Positions 10,540 to 21,616 of a stretch of 38,362 bases of DNA are shown piece by piece (the stretch's first letter is position 1; the number at the start of each line of letters is the position of its first letter). A model generated the notes under the pieces. It had not been told where the DNA came from. It ran no database searches and saw only the letters and a list, made by a program, of their open reading frames with translations. Source of the stretch: Ophiocordyceps camponoti-saundersi (nom. inval.) (lineage: Eukaryota > Ascomycota > Sordariomycetes > Hypocreales > Ophiocordycipitaceae); contig PDHQ01000311.1 in NCBI GenBank assembly GCA_003339415.1, positions 1-38,362 on the forward strand. The letters are read 5' to 3'. The translations under genes and the position numbers were made by a program.

Positions 10540-11640
10540 ATCCGGCTTAAACCGACACGGCCCCCCCTATTAGAACCCTAAAGGCCGCTTAACGTAATCT
10601 TACTCTTTAGGAAAAGATATTCCGAAACTTTATTACTAATTTCCTCTAAGAATAAGGAATTAATAATCCTTAGGATATTCTAATCCCTAAAGGAAACCCT
10701 GCTAATTTAGCTATAAGTTTCTAGCGTAAGCGCTACTTATTAATATTAAACTTTAGCTAAGATAAAGATATTAAACTTTTAAATATTATTAAACTAAAGA
10801 AATAACTTATAACTTAGAAATACTAAGATTAGCTTAAGGATTTTAAAAATTCTTTTCTTATAGCTCCTAAAAAATATTATAAAGATAAGAATAAGATTCT
10901 TAAAGCCTTAAATAATATATACCCGGATCTTTATATATATTAGAAATCTTATAAATATAGCCTTTTTACTAAGGAATAAACTTAACTTATAAATAACTAG
11001 CTTATATTTAAAAAGTAATTATATAACCTTTTTAAAAATTTTAAAAACTAAATAGTAATAATAATAGTTATTTTTTAAAACGCTAGGTAATAAGAGACCT
11101 AGACGCTTTATAACTTTTATATTTACCTAAAAAGCTTAGAAAAATATTTTAATACTTATTTTTTTAAGGAACTTACTTTTAACTATTTCTCCTAATTACT
11201 TTCTTAGCTATATGCTAAAATCCTAAAATAATACTAGCTAGATACTTTTAACTATTAAGAAATAGTTTTACTAATATAACGGATTTAAGATTCCGGTTTA
11301 GGTAGATTATATTAATATTATTACGATAAATTAATAAAATACTAATAAACTAATTTTAGTATAGGCCGTTATTATTATAATAGATTATCTAAACTTTATA
11401 ATATATATAATAATCCCTATTCTAAAGAGACTAAGAATAAGATAAACTTATCTAATTAGAAGTAAGATATTTAAACTTATTCCTATTATAAGAAAAAGGG
11501 CTATAAGGAATCTAACTATTAGTTAAAATACCCGAAGAAAGTAAAGGCTACGAAAGCTAAACGAACTTAGGCTAGTTTATCTAAAAAGTTTTTAAAAAAC
11601 TTAAAAATATTAATATAAAAGTCCCTCTACTAATATCCTC
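10540..11640 (+). pseudogene. Gypsy gag polyprotein, RIP-inactivated
   Basis: This is the structural capsid and nucleocapsid precursor. It reads in one frame (codons starting at positions divisible by 3) through 10614-11640. The middle resembles gypsy capsid sequence, with runs such as LEKYFNTYFFKELTF. At 11478-11519 is a CCHC zinc knuckle, C-x2-C-x4-H-x4-C, in which the cysteine and histidine codons are now TAT (tyrosine) through RIP while the spacing, the lysines and the glycine remain. pol follows in the -1 frame, the usual gypsy arrangement. The start is not fixed, as all ATG codons are lost. Many TAA/TAG stops interrupt it. Confidence 0.8.
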
Positions 11641-14600
11641 GATAATAGAAACTTTTAAGACTTTAAGCACTCTCTAAATAGGACTTACCCCCCTTCTAAT
11701 CTTCGTCGAATTTAATACTTATAGCGAAATTAATTTTATTAACCTTTCTTTTATAAGATAATATTTACTATTACTTTTAGATAACGATTTTTTACTCCTT
11801 ATAAGAGGAATTAATAGATACGTACTAGTTAACGGACTTTAGGAAATATTAGTTATATTTCGTAATATAGATAGTATTAAAAAAACGCTAATTTATTATT
11901 ACTTTAATATTCTTAATATAGTAGTAAATAATAACTTTATTATTTTAAAAATACTTACCTTAATAGCCGAATAAATTTATTTATCCCCTAATACTTATAA
12001 ATAGTAGTATAAATTATCTTAACTATTATAAGTATATTTTCTTAACGTAGAGGAATTTATCTAGGAGGCTAAATAATATTTATATATTTTCCGGGTTATA
12101 TTAGACTTAATACCCCCTATATTTATAAATAAAGAAAACTCCGAGCTATTACCGGTATTATAAGTTAAAATACCCTTAACTCTCGCCGGATTTAAAGATA
12201 TATTTTCTAAGTTAAAAATATTAATCTTTCTAAATAAGAAGGACGCTATCTACGCTATTAACTTAGTTAATAACGCCGCACCTCCTTAGGGTCCTATTTA
12301 CCCTCTCTCCTAAACTAAGCTTAAGGTCTTTTAGGAATACTTTAACGATACTCTTAGAAAAGGTTAGATCTAAGAATCTTAAAGCTCTAATAGCGCTTCG
12401 GTTTTTTTCGTTCTAAAGAAAGATAGGGAATTATAACTTTACGTAAACTACTAAGGTTTTAATAAAATAATAATTAAAAATCGTTACCCTCTCCCCCTTA
12501 TTTCGGAGATTATAAACTAAGTTTAGGGCGCTACGATTTTCTTTAAAATTAACTTTTAGTACGCTTATTACTATATTTATATTAAGAAAAGTAATAAATA
12601 AAAAACAGCTTTCTATTTATAATACGGTTATTTTAAGTATCTTATTATTCTATTTAGTCTTATAAATACCCTAATAACTTTCTAATATTATATTAATTAA
12701 ATATTTAGAACCTTAATTAATATTATTTATATCGTTTATTTAAATAATATTTTAATTTACTTTAAAATAATAGAAGATTATACCCGATATTTTTATAAGA
12801 TTTTAGCAAAACTCTAAAAAGCTAACTTATACGTAAATATTATTAAATATATCTTTTATAAGGAAGCGGTTAAGTTTCTCGGATATATTATAAATATATA
12901 TAATATTTTAATAAACTTTAAAAAGATTTAAGTAGTTATAAACTAAGAGGAGCTATACTCTTTCTATAACTTTTAAGTTTTCCTAGGTTTTTATAACTAT
13001 TACTAGTATTTTATTCCTCGCTATTTTAGTATTATCGCTCCCCTAACTAATATACTTAAAAGGAGCGAAAACGGTAAGAAACTTAGTTAATACGAACTTA
13101 ACTCGCTTTAATAATTAGCTTTTCTAAAACTTAAAGAGGTATTCGCTAAAGCCCCGCTACTTATATATTTTAATCCTAAAAAGTAAATATATATTAAGAT
13201 TAATATATTAGACTTTACTATAGCTAATATCCTCTTATAACGCGATAATTAAGGATAATATCTTATTATCGCTTATTAGTTATAAAAGTTTAATAGCTTT
13301 AAAGTTTACTATATAGTAGCTAAAAAAGAATTTTTCGCTATTATTAAATTTTTTAAGTATTAGCGCTATTACGTAGAAAGATTAATATTCCTAGTTAAGG
13401 TAATTTTAGATTACTTAAACTTACGGTTAATTATATAATAATTAGATTTAAACCGCTATTAATAATATTAAGTAATTTACTTATCGCTTTTCGATTTTTA
13501 TATCCTTTATAAGCTAGGCTATAATAACCTTACTAATAACTTTTCGAGAAAACTATAATATATACTTAAAGTAAGCTTAATAATAGAAAGGTTAGATACT
13601 TTACGTAAGAAAATAGTTAATAATATACTACGCGTTAAGTATATAATAGCGTCGGACTAAACTAACTACTAAAACCCCTACCTTAAAGTAGCTATATATT
13701 TTTTATATTAAGTTTTAATAACCTCGGGCTTAACTTAACGCCTTAAGGGCTAGACCTTAAAAAAAGTAATAATATAAGAACGCCCCTTAAAGCTTAATAT
13801 ATTAGCTCCCCTCCTTACTTTACTATAGCGAAGTTAAGGCGAAAATCTTTAGCTATAACGCTAAAAAGCTACTAAGCTTAATAAGACTTAATAGGGAAAG
13901 TAAGGTTCTTAGATAGTTAACTCTAATAGTCTTATCTATTAAAAAGACTATATTATAATATTATAAGAAGCGGCTTTAAAGTAAGAATTACTATTATTAT
14001 ATTACGATAACTTATTAGCGGGTTATTTTAGTGCGGAACGTACTTAGGACCTCCTCGCTAGGAAATTCTACTAAGAGGTAATATATAAAAATATTAAATC
14101 TTATATTAAGTCTTACTAAATTTACTAAAAAGTCGCTCCCTAAAAATATCGCTTATATAGTAAATTAGATTTATTATCGATTTTATTATAACTATAAGCT
14201 AAACTATCTCTAGACTTTACTATTAGTTTACTAGAGTTTATATAGCTAAATAAATAAGTTAATAATATCCTTATAATTATTAATTAATTTATAAAGTTTT
14301 CGCTCTTATTTCTAATTTTAGATATAATTAAAGTAGGGGACCTAGCTAAGCTTTTTTACTAGGAGGTAAAATTTCGCTATAATCCTCTATAAGGTATTAT
14401 ATCCGATAAGGGTAGCTTATTTACTAGTTATTTTTAGTTAAACCTCTATCTTCTATCTAAAATTAAGAGATAGTTATTAACTACGTTTTACCCCTAAACT
14501 AATAAGTAAATAGAATAGATAAACTAAGTAGTATAATATTACCTTTATTACTTTACTAATAATAAACGTATATTATAACTTTAACTATTACTAGTTACTT

Positions 14601-15283
14601 AATTTATAATTAATAACGTAAAGTACTTAATAATAGGAATCTTACCTAATAAGGTATTTTATAGTTATTACCCGGAATTTTATATTTCCGCGAATACTCC
14701 TCTAAAAATAAACCCTAAAGCTAAAGCTAAGATTAATAAAATAGTAAATTTACGCTAATACCTAGCGAATTATTAGAAATACGCTACCGAAAAATAAGCG
14801 AAATATTATAATAAAAACTATATACTTCTAATACTTAAGATAGGCGATCTAGTAAGCCTCTTAACTAAGAATATTAAATTTAAAAGCGAGAAAAAGAAAC
14901 TTTTACCTTATTACGTAAGATTATTTCGCGTTCTTTAGAAAATCGGCTTTTAAGCGTACCGCCTCGTACTACTTATAAAATAAACTTATCTCTATAATAT
15001 TTTTTATATCTCTCTCCTTAAACCTTAATACTTCTAAGACCCTTAAAACTTATCTACCTCTCTCCTTATACTAGACTTAGAGGAGGATAATAGGGAATAG
15101 GAAATCTAAAAAGTTAAAAGCTAAAGAATATTAAATAGTAAAGTTTACTTCCTAGTTAAATAAAAAAGATAGCTATTAGAGTATAATTAATAAGTTAACT
15201 TTAATAATATAGCGAATATATTATAACTTATTAATAAATTTTAGAAAATAATAAAGAAATGTAAAAAAGTATAATTCTCCTAA
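11641..15283 (+). pseudogene. Gypsy pol polyprotein (PR-RT-RH-IN-chromodomain), RIP-inactivated
   Basis: One frame holds for about 3.6 kb, broken only by RIP-type stops. In order: a protease-like FNTYSEINF near 11708; reverse transcriptase with FVLKKDREL (about 12405-12431), NRYPLPLISEI (12480 on) and YLNNIL at 12737-12754 (YLDDIL with both aspartates now asparagine); connection and RNase H with FLGFYNYYQRFIPRYSSIAAPL (12980-13050), LDFTIANILL (13208 on) and AKKEFF; integrase with LDFT (14210 on), ISDKGSLFTS (14399 on), and PQTN followed by EQINQ (14490 on); a GPY/F-like region with KIGDLVSLLTKN (14840 on); and a C-terminal chromodomain at about 15095-15250, with ILNSKVYFLVK and LQLINKF. The chromodomain places it among chromoviruses, which target heterochromatin. 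Confidence 0.92.
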
Positions 15284-15309
15284 ACTTATATATTTACCTT
15301 ATTTACTTA

Positions 15310-18300
15310 TCTACGCACTTATTACCTTATCTATTTTTATACTTACTTTTATCGCGCCTTCTTATTTTATTTAAACTAATAAACTTATCGAATATCCTTA
15401 TCTTCTTTATTTTTATTATAAGTATATTTTACCCTTAACTCTTAACCTATTAGTAGCTTTTTCTTAATCTAAAGTACTTATACTATCTCCTCCTAAGCCG
15501 CTTTCTCCGCTTTTATAGCGCGCTTTATCTTCTTAACCGAAATATACTCGTAAGCGTTAATATCGCTATACGAAATATATATATCGAAATATTTATAAAT
15601 TAATATTTTCTATAGCCTAAACTCCTTATTTATAAGGCTACGTAAGACTCTCTCTATCTGTTTACGCGTATAAGCTAGCGCTACCTCTTATTTAATATAT
15701 CCTTTATCTTTTAGGAGAAGATAGAGTAATAATAACGATTTCTAATACGTTATTATAAGTTCTCCTTTTCTTATAAGCTAAAAACGCCCCTCTTCGTTAA
15801 TATAGGACTTTAGTAGTTCTAAGCCCCTTCCTAAGGTAGTTATTCCGAAAGCGTAATAGTTAGTAATTAGTAGCGCTTATCGCTACTATATTAAACCCTA
15901 ATACTACCCCTTAGCTTCGATAAATACCTTATTTATTCTTATAAGCTTATATTCCTAGATATAAGCAGTTAATACTGCTATAAATAACTTCGCTAAATAT
16001 TAAGCGATCTAAGCTATATTAAGTCTTCTTTACTTAGATAAAGCTAACTTATTTTTCTTAATTATATAACTAGCTTTATAATATATTACGTTAAAAATAT
16101 ACCTTAGCTACCCCGCTATTATTATATAATTAAACTAATTTCTTAATATATTAATAAGAACGGGCATATAAGTTACCTTTTTATTTTAATAAAAATTATA
16201 TTAAGAAGCTTTAATTTTAGAACGCTAATATTTAACGCTAAATATCTTATTTTTAATAACGCGAGATATATATTCCTTTAAGTAAAACTAGAAATACCTA
16301 GTATATTAGTTAAGATTATATTAGATAATTTTCTCCCGCTTTAGATAAGATATTTTCTTAAACTTTTTTATATATCCCTCTCTTTTCGCCCCCGCCTTAC
16401 CTTAACTATAAGTATAAGTTATCTTTTACTTAAGCGTATTTTTATTATTAGACTTATTATTATTATTATCTTTATTATAAACTTCTCCCTTATTAGCGTT
16501 TTCCTTTTTATTATTAAATAACTTTATTTACTTTTTATATCTAATTTCTAGCTCCTAATTAGCTTTATCGTTATCGGTATTATCCTCTTCTCTTTTAACC
16601 TTAATAAACTTTTCCGTAACCTCCGCTATATCTCTATTAACTTAGCTTTAATTTCTCCCCGCTTAAGCTACGCCTCTAATAAGCTTCGCCGCCCTTAGCG
16701 ACTTTTCCGCCTCGGTTACTTACTTAATATAATATTTGCTAAACTTCTCTATAATAGCTTTATAAACTCCTTACGCTATGGTTACGTTTTTATTAAATAA
16801 GCGTATCTCGCCCCTTTTTATAACTATATTTATATAGTTTAATACTAAATTATATATTTCCTATATTATCTTTTCTTTTTAAGCTATATTAATCTTTTTT
16901 ATAATAGCTACTAAGCGAGTTATTAATAAGTCTCTATTAGTATTTTTAGTAAATTCTAATAATACTTAGCTTTAAGTTTTTTATATTAAAGTATTTCCTA
17001 GATTAAGGATTTAATTTTTATCCTTATATTAGATAAACTCCTTAGCGATTATATTATAAACTTTATATAATACGCTTTAATCTTTATAAATTACCGTAAC
17101 TTACTCTTATATTACTTTTTACCTAATATAGCTATATATTATTATATATATAATAACGGAGGTATTTTAATTATAAAATATTATTACTTTTATAACTATT
17201 TTATATAATAAGTTACCTTTTAAAATATAGCCTCCTATTTCTTTATCTTATAGCTTATTAGATTTACTTTTATTACGATTCTTATATTAGGTTTTAAGTA
17301 GCGATTTCTTAGCCTTTATAGATATTATATTAAATTAATATTAACTCCTAGATAACTTTAGCTAGTCTTACTTACTAAGGGCTAAGATAGATTATATCTT
17401 CTTTATATAATATTTTATAGCTATAATCTCCGCTCTCTCTTAACCCTTTATAATAATTATATCTAATACGTATTATTTTAACGCTACGTTAATTATTACT
17501 AAATAGCTACTATCTTCTTCTAATAAAAAAAGCTAATTTAGAAACCGCTTCTTAGTTTACTTATTAAGGTTAATATAAGAATAATACTCCTTTACCCTTA
17601 CCCGCTATTTTATATTAACTATTATTATATTTTCCTTATCGAAGTTTTTTTTAAATTTAGCACTCTTAACTTTTATAACTTATTAATATATCGTTCTAAT
17701 ATTAATTTTATAACTCTTATTTTTATTACTTTAAATCTTTTTCTTTAGCTTTATCTTTTTAATAACCTTAGTATACTCTAACGCTAGGCGCCTTACTTAT
17801 TTTACCTTAATATAAAACTCTTCCTCTTTAGCTATTTTCTTTATAGCTAGCGCTTTTATTTTCTTTTTAGCGGCCTTACCCCTTTTACTCTTAATATACT
17901 ATTTTTTAGCTAAGCTATTTTAAGCCTTAGATATAAGCTTTTACGCTTTTTTTAGCATTTTACTACTTATTTTTAGCTTAGGGTAAATAGTTATCTCCTT
18001 ATCTACGTTAATTACCTTAGTTATTATAAACTTTAGCTTTTACGCCTTTTTTAGCGTTTTACTACCTTTATCTTTTTCGGTAATTATTACTAGTAAACTT
18101 TAACTTAGTATTTCTATAACGCGTTAGTAAATTTTTTATAAATATATATTAAATTACTTATACTTTAGGCCCTTATCGCTTAATATTTTTATAATTTTCT
18201 TTAGTATTACCGTACTTATCTTCCTTAGCGTTTTTTTAAGTATCTCTATATTAATACGTAGAATATTATTATTAAGTAGGCCGCTATTAAAAATATTCCT

Positions 18301-18351
18301 TTTTTTATCGAAATATATATAAAAGCTATTAAGAGCTTTATTATATAATAT
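15310..18351 (-). pseudogene. Large antisense frame between gypsy pol and 3' LTR, unknown function
   Basis: A continuous - strand frame of about 1,000 codons starts at ATA 18351-18349 (from ATG) and ends near 15310, tail to tail with pol. It has only RIP-type stops. The composition is protein-like: lysine-rich N-terminal third (AAKKKIKALAIKKIAKEEE), a hydrophilic middle with asparagine runs (near 16450), and a more ordered C-terminal third with AFGITTLGRGLELLKSY (about 15810-15860) and YISVKKIKRAIKAEKAA (about 15500-15550). The + strand frames of the same stretch are less protein-like. I do not recognise the family; no integrase, RT or envelope signature is visible. It lies inside the LTR boundaries, so it belongs to the element or was captured by it. 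Confidence 0.55.
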
Positions 18352-18654
18352 AGTACTAAGAGGATATATTATTACGTGGTAAAATAAGCTTAAAATAAAA
18401 ATATAGATAAGATTTTTTTAAAAATAATAAGATAAAAAAATTATAATAATAATAGCACGCGCTTAAAGTTACTTATACCTTACCCCGAACTAATAATAAA
18501 TAACTACTATTATTATAATTACGCGCGCGCTCTTATAACTAATAACGCGTTTTCCTTATATATAACCTTTTCTTTTCTACTTTATTATAATATATTTATA
18601 ATAACTTATAACTATTTTACTCTAATATCTAATTATTTTAAATAAGGAGATAAT
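18352..18654. promoter_or_regulatory. Region between antisense frame and 3' LTR
   Basis: This stretch holds the 5' side of the antisense frame and the polypurine tract of the gypsy element. It has two CG-rich islets (cacgcgctt near 18454 and acgcgcgcgc near 18521) in AT-rich sequence. It is where a promoter for the antisense frame would lie; no motif proves one. Confidence 0.35.
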
Positions 18655-19065
18655 TATAATAAAGTTATAAGATAACTATATATAAAAAATAACTATAAGG
18701 TTATATAAATATTATAAAGCTATTATAATATAATACTAAAACTAGTTAGAAGATATATAATATATTTCCGGTTATAATAGAATTATTAGAAATAGAAAAT
18801 AAGTCCTTAAACTACGCTAAGGTCTTAAATAAGACTTTAGGAGTTATAGTTTATATTATAAGGAGTTTACCCCTAAGTTATAATCCCCTTATATATAGTT
18901 TATAGTAGTTTCTAGTATTATAATTCGGTAAGAATTAGCTTTACTCTTAATATAACTCTTAAAGTAAACCTCTATAATTTATATTTATATACTTATCTTT
19001 CTCTCTTCTAACTTAATTATCGCTATCTCTCTTTTTTAGTATATCTTATATAGGCTTCCCTTATA
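18655..19065 (+). repeat. Gypsy right (3') LTR
   Basis: 411 bp, matching 9960-10370 with almost only C/T and G/A differences. It is followed by the target duplication taaat (19066-19070), after which hAT-2 sequence resumes. Confidence 0.92.
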
Positions 19066-19070
19066 TAAAT

Positions 19071-19415
19071 AGCTAAAAAATTTTTAAAAAATATATTAGA
19101 TAGCTTAAGCTTTTATTAATCTTATATATATTTTCTCTACTTTTTTTTATCGCTTTTTCCTAGTTTTTATCTTGAGTTAATAGAAAAGAGCTCTTTATAC
19201 TTACCCCTCTTTATAAGTAATATAAGGTTTTAAGTAAACTTTTAAACCTTACTACTAAAAAATATTCTAAAAATATAAAGAAGGTATATCCTAGAAAAGT
19301 AAGTTTACGACCGAATACGTAGCGTAAGGCGCTTTTTCTAGCGTATTACTAAGTACTCTTACTTACTTTCCCTATTTTTAGAAAAACTTTTAAAATCTCC
19401 CTTTTTTTTAATAAC
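19071..19415 (+). repeat. hAT-2 upstream module 1, right fragment
   Basis: This is the continuation of 9834-9959 after the gypsy insertion. It aligns closely with 20560-20868 and 3110-3400, including gcgtaaggcgctttttcta and the surrounding order. It is followed directly by the accessory frame. Confidence 0.75.
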
Positions 19416-19459
19416 TTAGTATATCTATAAAATAACTTTAATATTAAATTCCTCTATTA

Positions 19460-19967
19460 CTTTTAATTTTAACCCGATAAAGATAAAAAGAGTATCTTAA
19501 AAAAGCTTTTTTACTAAAGAATAAGATAATATTATCTATTAGTATTATTACCTTTTTAGGCTTTATCGAAATAGCTTAAGATATAACTCTCCCTTTAATT
19601 AGTTAAGGTAAGCTAGCTTAAAAAAGCTTTAAAATTAAAAATATTAATTATTTTTAGCTATTATAACTATATAGAAGAGAATTAAGCGAATTAAGTTATA
19701 ATACGCTAGGCGATCTAAGCCTTTTCTTAGAAAAATAAGTAAAAAGTAAAATAAAAAATAGAAAAAAATATAAAAGCGTGGAAAAAAGCTTATAAAATAG
19801 CTAAAAAATTAGCAGAAAAAGTAGGAGAACCTTATTATAATATAGAACCTAAAAATAATAAAATATTAATATAGAAATAGTATATAGAAGAGTTTATTAA
19901 AGATATTTATAATAAGATATTATAGTTTATTTATAGTAAAAGCTTATCTTTCTTATTAAAATTCTAA
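19460..19967 (+). pseudogene. Degenerate accessory frame of hAT-2
   Basis: A short gene-like segment between the two upstream modules, present in the same place in hAT-1 (1640-2513). The C-terminal part (about 19760-19967) reads IKAWKKAYKIAKKLAEKVG, then YYNIEPKNNK, ending at TAA 19965-19967: lysine-rich, helical and possibly coiled-coil. The N-terminal part (about 19490-19700) reads best in another frame, with FFTKEQDNIIYQYY followed by charged helix-like sequence, loosely like a Myb/SANT or homeodomain-like DNA-binding segment. An intron or frameshift must join them. Some DNA transposons encode a second DNA-binding protein; that role here is speculation. Confidence 0.45.
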
Positions 19968-20390
19968 TAAAATAATTTAAATAATAAAAATATTTTAAGC
20001 CTTTTAAGTAGATTTTTTAAGATTTTTCTTTAAAATAATTAAGGGTTTTAAAAATACTTTTTATTTATTACCTTATTTAAAAAATTATAAATTACTAGTA
20101 TTTTACTTATAATAAAGTATATTATATAAAAGAGAAAAATCTTATATATAATAAATTATTTTATATATTTTTTTAGATTTTTTATATAATTTTTATCTTA
20201 TAAGATAACTATTTAAAAAATACTTTATAATAAAAATAAAGTTATATATATTACTTAATATTATAACTTAATTTTATAAATACGCTTTAAATAGTAAATA
20301 AATTAAATTAAAAACTTATTATAAAAGCTTTTAAGCTAATTTATAATAAAATATTTTTTTTACTTTTTTTAGTTATCTTATATCTTTTTT
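19968..20390 (+). other. hAT-2 spacer between accessory frame and upstream module 2
   Basis: Very AT-rich and aligned with 2514-2940 in hAT-1. No gene is recognised. It probably holds the 3' end of the accessory gene. Confidence 0.5.
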
Positions 20391-20868
20391 TAAATTACTA
20401 AAGCTTAAAAAAGTACTTTACCTCGCGGTAGCTTCGCGTTATATACTTTAGTAAGTAATAGAAATATATCTCTATTTTCTTTTAAAATTAATTTAAGATA
20501 GAATAAAAATAGCTAAAATTATAAAAAAAAGTATAATATAAGTAAAACTATAAAGAATCTTATATATTTTGTCCTTACTTTTTTACTACTTTTTCCTAGT
20601 TTTTTCTTTAAGTTAATATAAAAGAGCCCTTTATATTTACCCCTTCTTATAAGTAATATAAGGTTTTAAGTAAACTTTTAAACCTTACTATTAAAAAATA
20701 TTCTAAAAATATAAAAAAGGTATATATATATATTAGAAAAGTAAGTTTATAACCGAATATATAGCGTAAGGCGCTTTTTCTAACATATTACTAAGTACCC
20801 TTACTTATTTTCCTTATATATAAAAAAACTTTTAAAATTTTAAGTTTTTTTCTTTAACTTTATAATTA
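20391..20868 (+). repeat. hAT-2 upstream module 2
   Basis: Second copy of the ~450-bp module within the same element, lying before the transposase gene. It is cut at its 3' end by copia A at 20874. It matches 2941-3400 (hAT-1) and module 1 of hAT-2, including tcgcggtagcttcgcg near 20431. Confidence 0.75.
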
Positions 20869-20873
20869 TATAC

Positions 20874-21173
20874 TATTAAGTAATCTTTATATATACGTAT
20901 AAGTAAGAGAAAGCAAAGGTAACCTAAATTAAGTATAATTAGAGATAGATACCCTTCCTTTATCGTACGAGGAAAAGCGGCTATATAGCTAGATAATACT
21001 CTACTTCTATACCCTCTTTCTTCTTATCTAAGCTACCTCTTACCTCCTAAGTTATACGAGGTATAACTTGAGTAGTAATATATATTTCGTTCGAGGTTTC
21101 CTTATATCTATACTATTCTCTATATATATATCGTATAGTAAATATAAAGGGGTATAGAGAGATAATATTTAAT
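20874..21173 (-). repeat. Copia A 3' LTR
   Basis: 300 bp, tattaagta to tatttaata in + strand reading (TG...CA ends changed by RIP). It is a direct repeat of 26134-26433 and closely matches the copia B LTRs. Confidence 0.9.
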
Positions 21174-21616
21174 ACTTAACTTTTTCTTTTTATAAAAAGA
21201 TATACTAAATAAAAAAATATCGTATAAAGAAAAAAACTCTATTTTCCTAAAAGGTAAATATTTTTAGAGAAAAATAGTTATATAATATTAAATAAATATA
21301 TAATTGAAAAAAAATCTTTAAAGGTAAATAACGCTTGTAATACTATAGTAAAAAAAAATAAAAAAAATAAGCTACTAGCTAAAAAATAAAAATTAAGTTA
21401 TTATATAATTTAACTTATAATATATTTTTATAAAGTTTTATTATAAAAGTTTCTTATAATTATAATACTAAGAAAAATAAATAGAAAACTAACTTTCTAT
21501 AACTTTATACTAAAAATACTAAAAAATATTATAAAAAATAGGAATTAAAAATCGGATTCTGCCGCCTCTTACCGCCTTTAGAGGGGTATAAAAACCCCTC
21601 CTCGCTCCCTCTCTAT
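21174..21616 (-). other. Copia A 3' non-coding region with palindromic TATA motif
   Basis: This runs from the 3' LTR to the deletion junction. It contains ggggtataaaaacccc at 21583-21598, conserved at 31457-31472 in copia B. In A the segment that follows this motif in B is deleted. No gene remains. Confidence 0.6.

Larger units (their letters stand above)
9960..19065 (+). mobile_element. Ty3/gypsy chromovirus LTR retrotransposon, complete, RIP-inactivated
   Basis: This 9,106-bp element has 411-bp LTRs (9960-10370 and 18655-19065). A perfect 5-bp target duplication, taaat, lies at 9955-9959 and 19066-19070. Inside are gag with a zinc knuckle, and pol in the order protease, reverse transcriptase, RNase H, integrase, chromodomain, which is the Ty3/gypsy order. 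An extra antisense frame fills the 3 kb between pol and the right LTR. A purine-rich stretch (aaataaggagat) just before the right LTR is the likely polypurine tract. It inserted into hAT-2. The LTRs differ mainly by transitions, so divergence cannot date the insertion. Confidence 0.92.
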
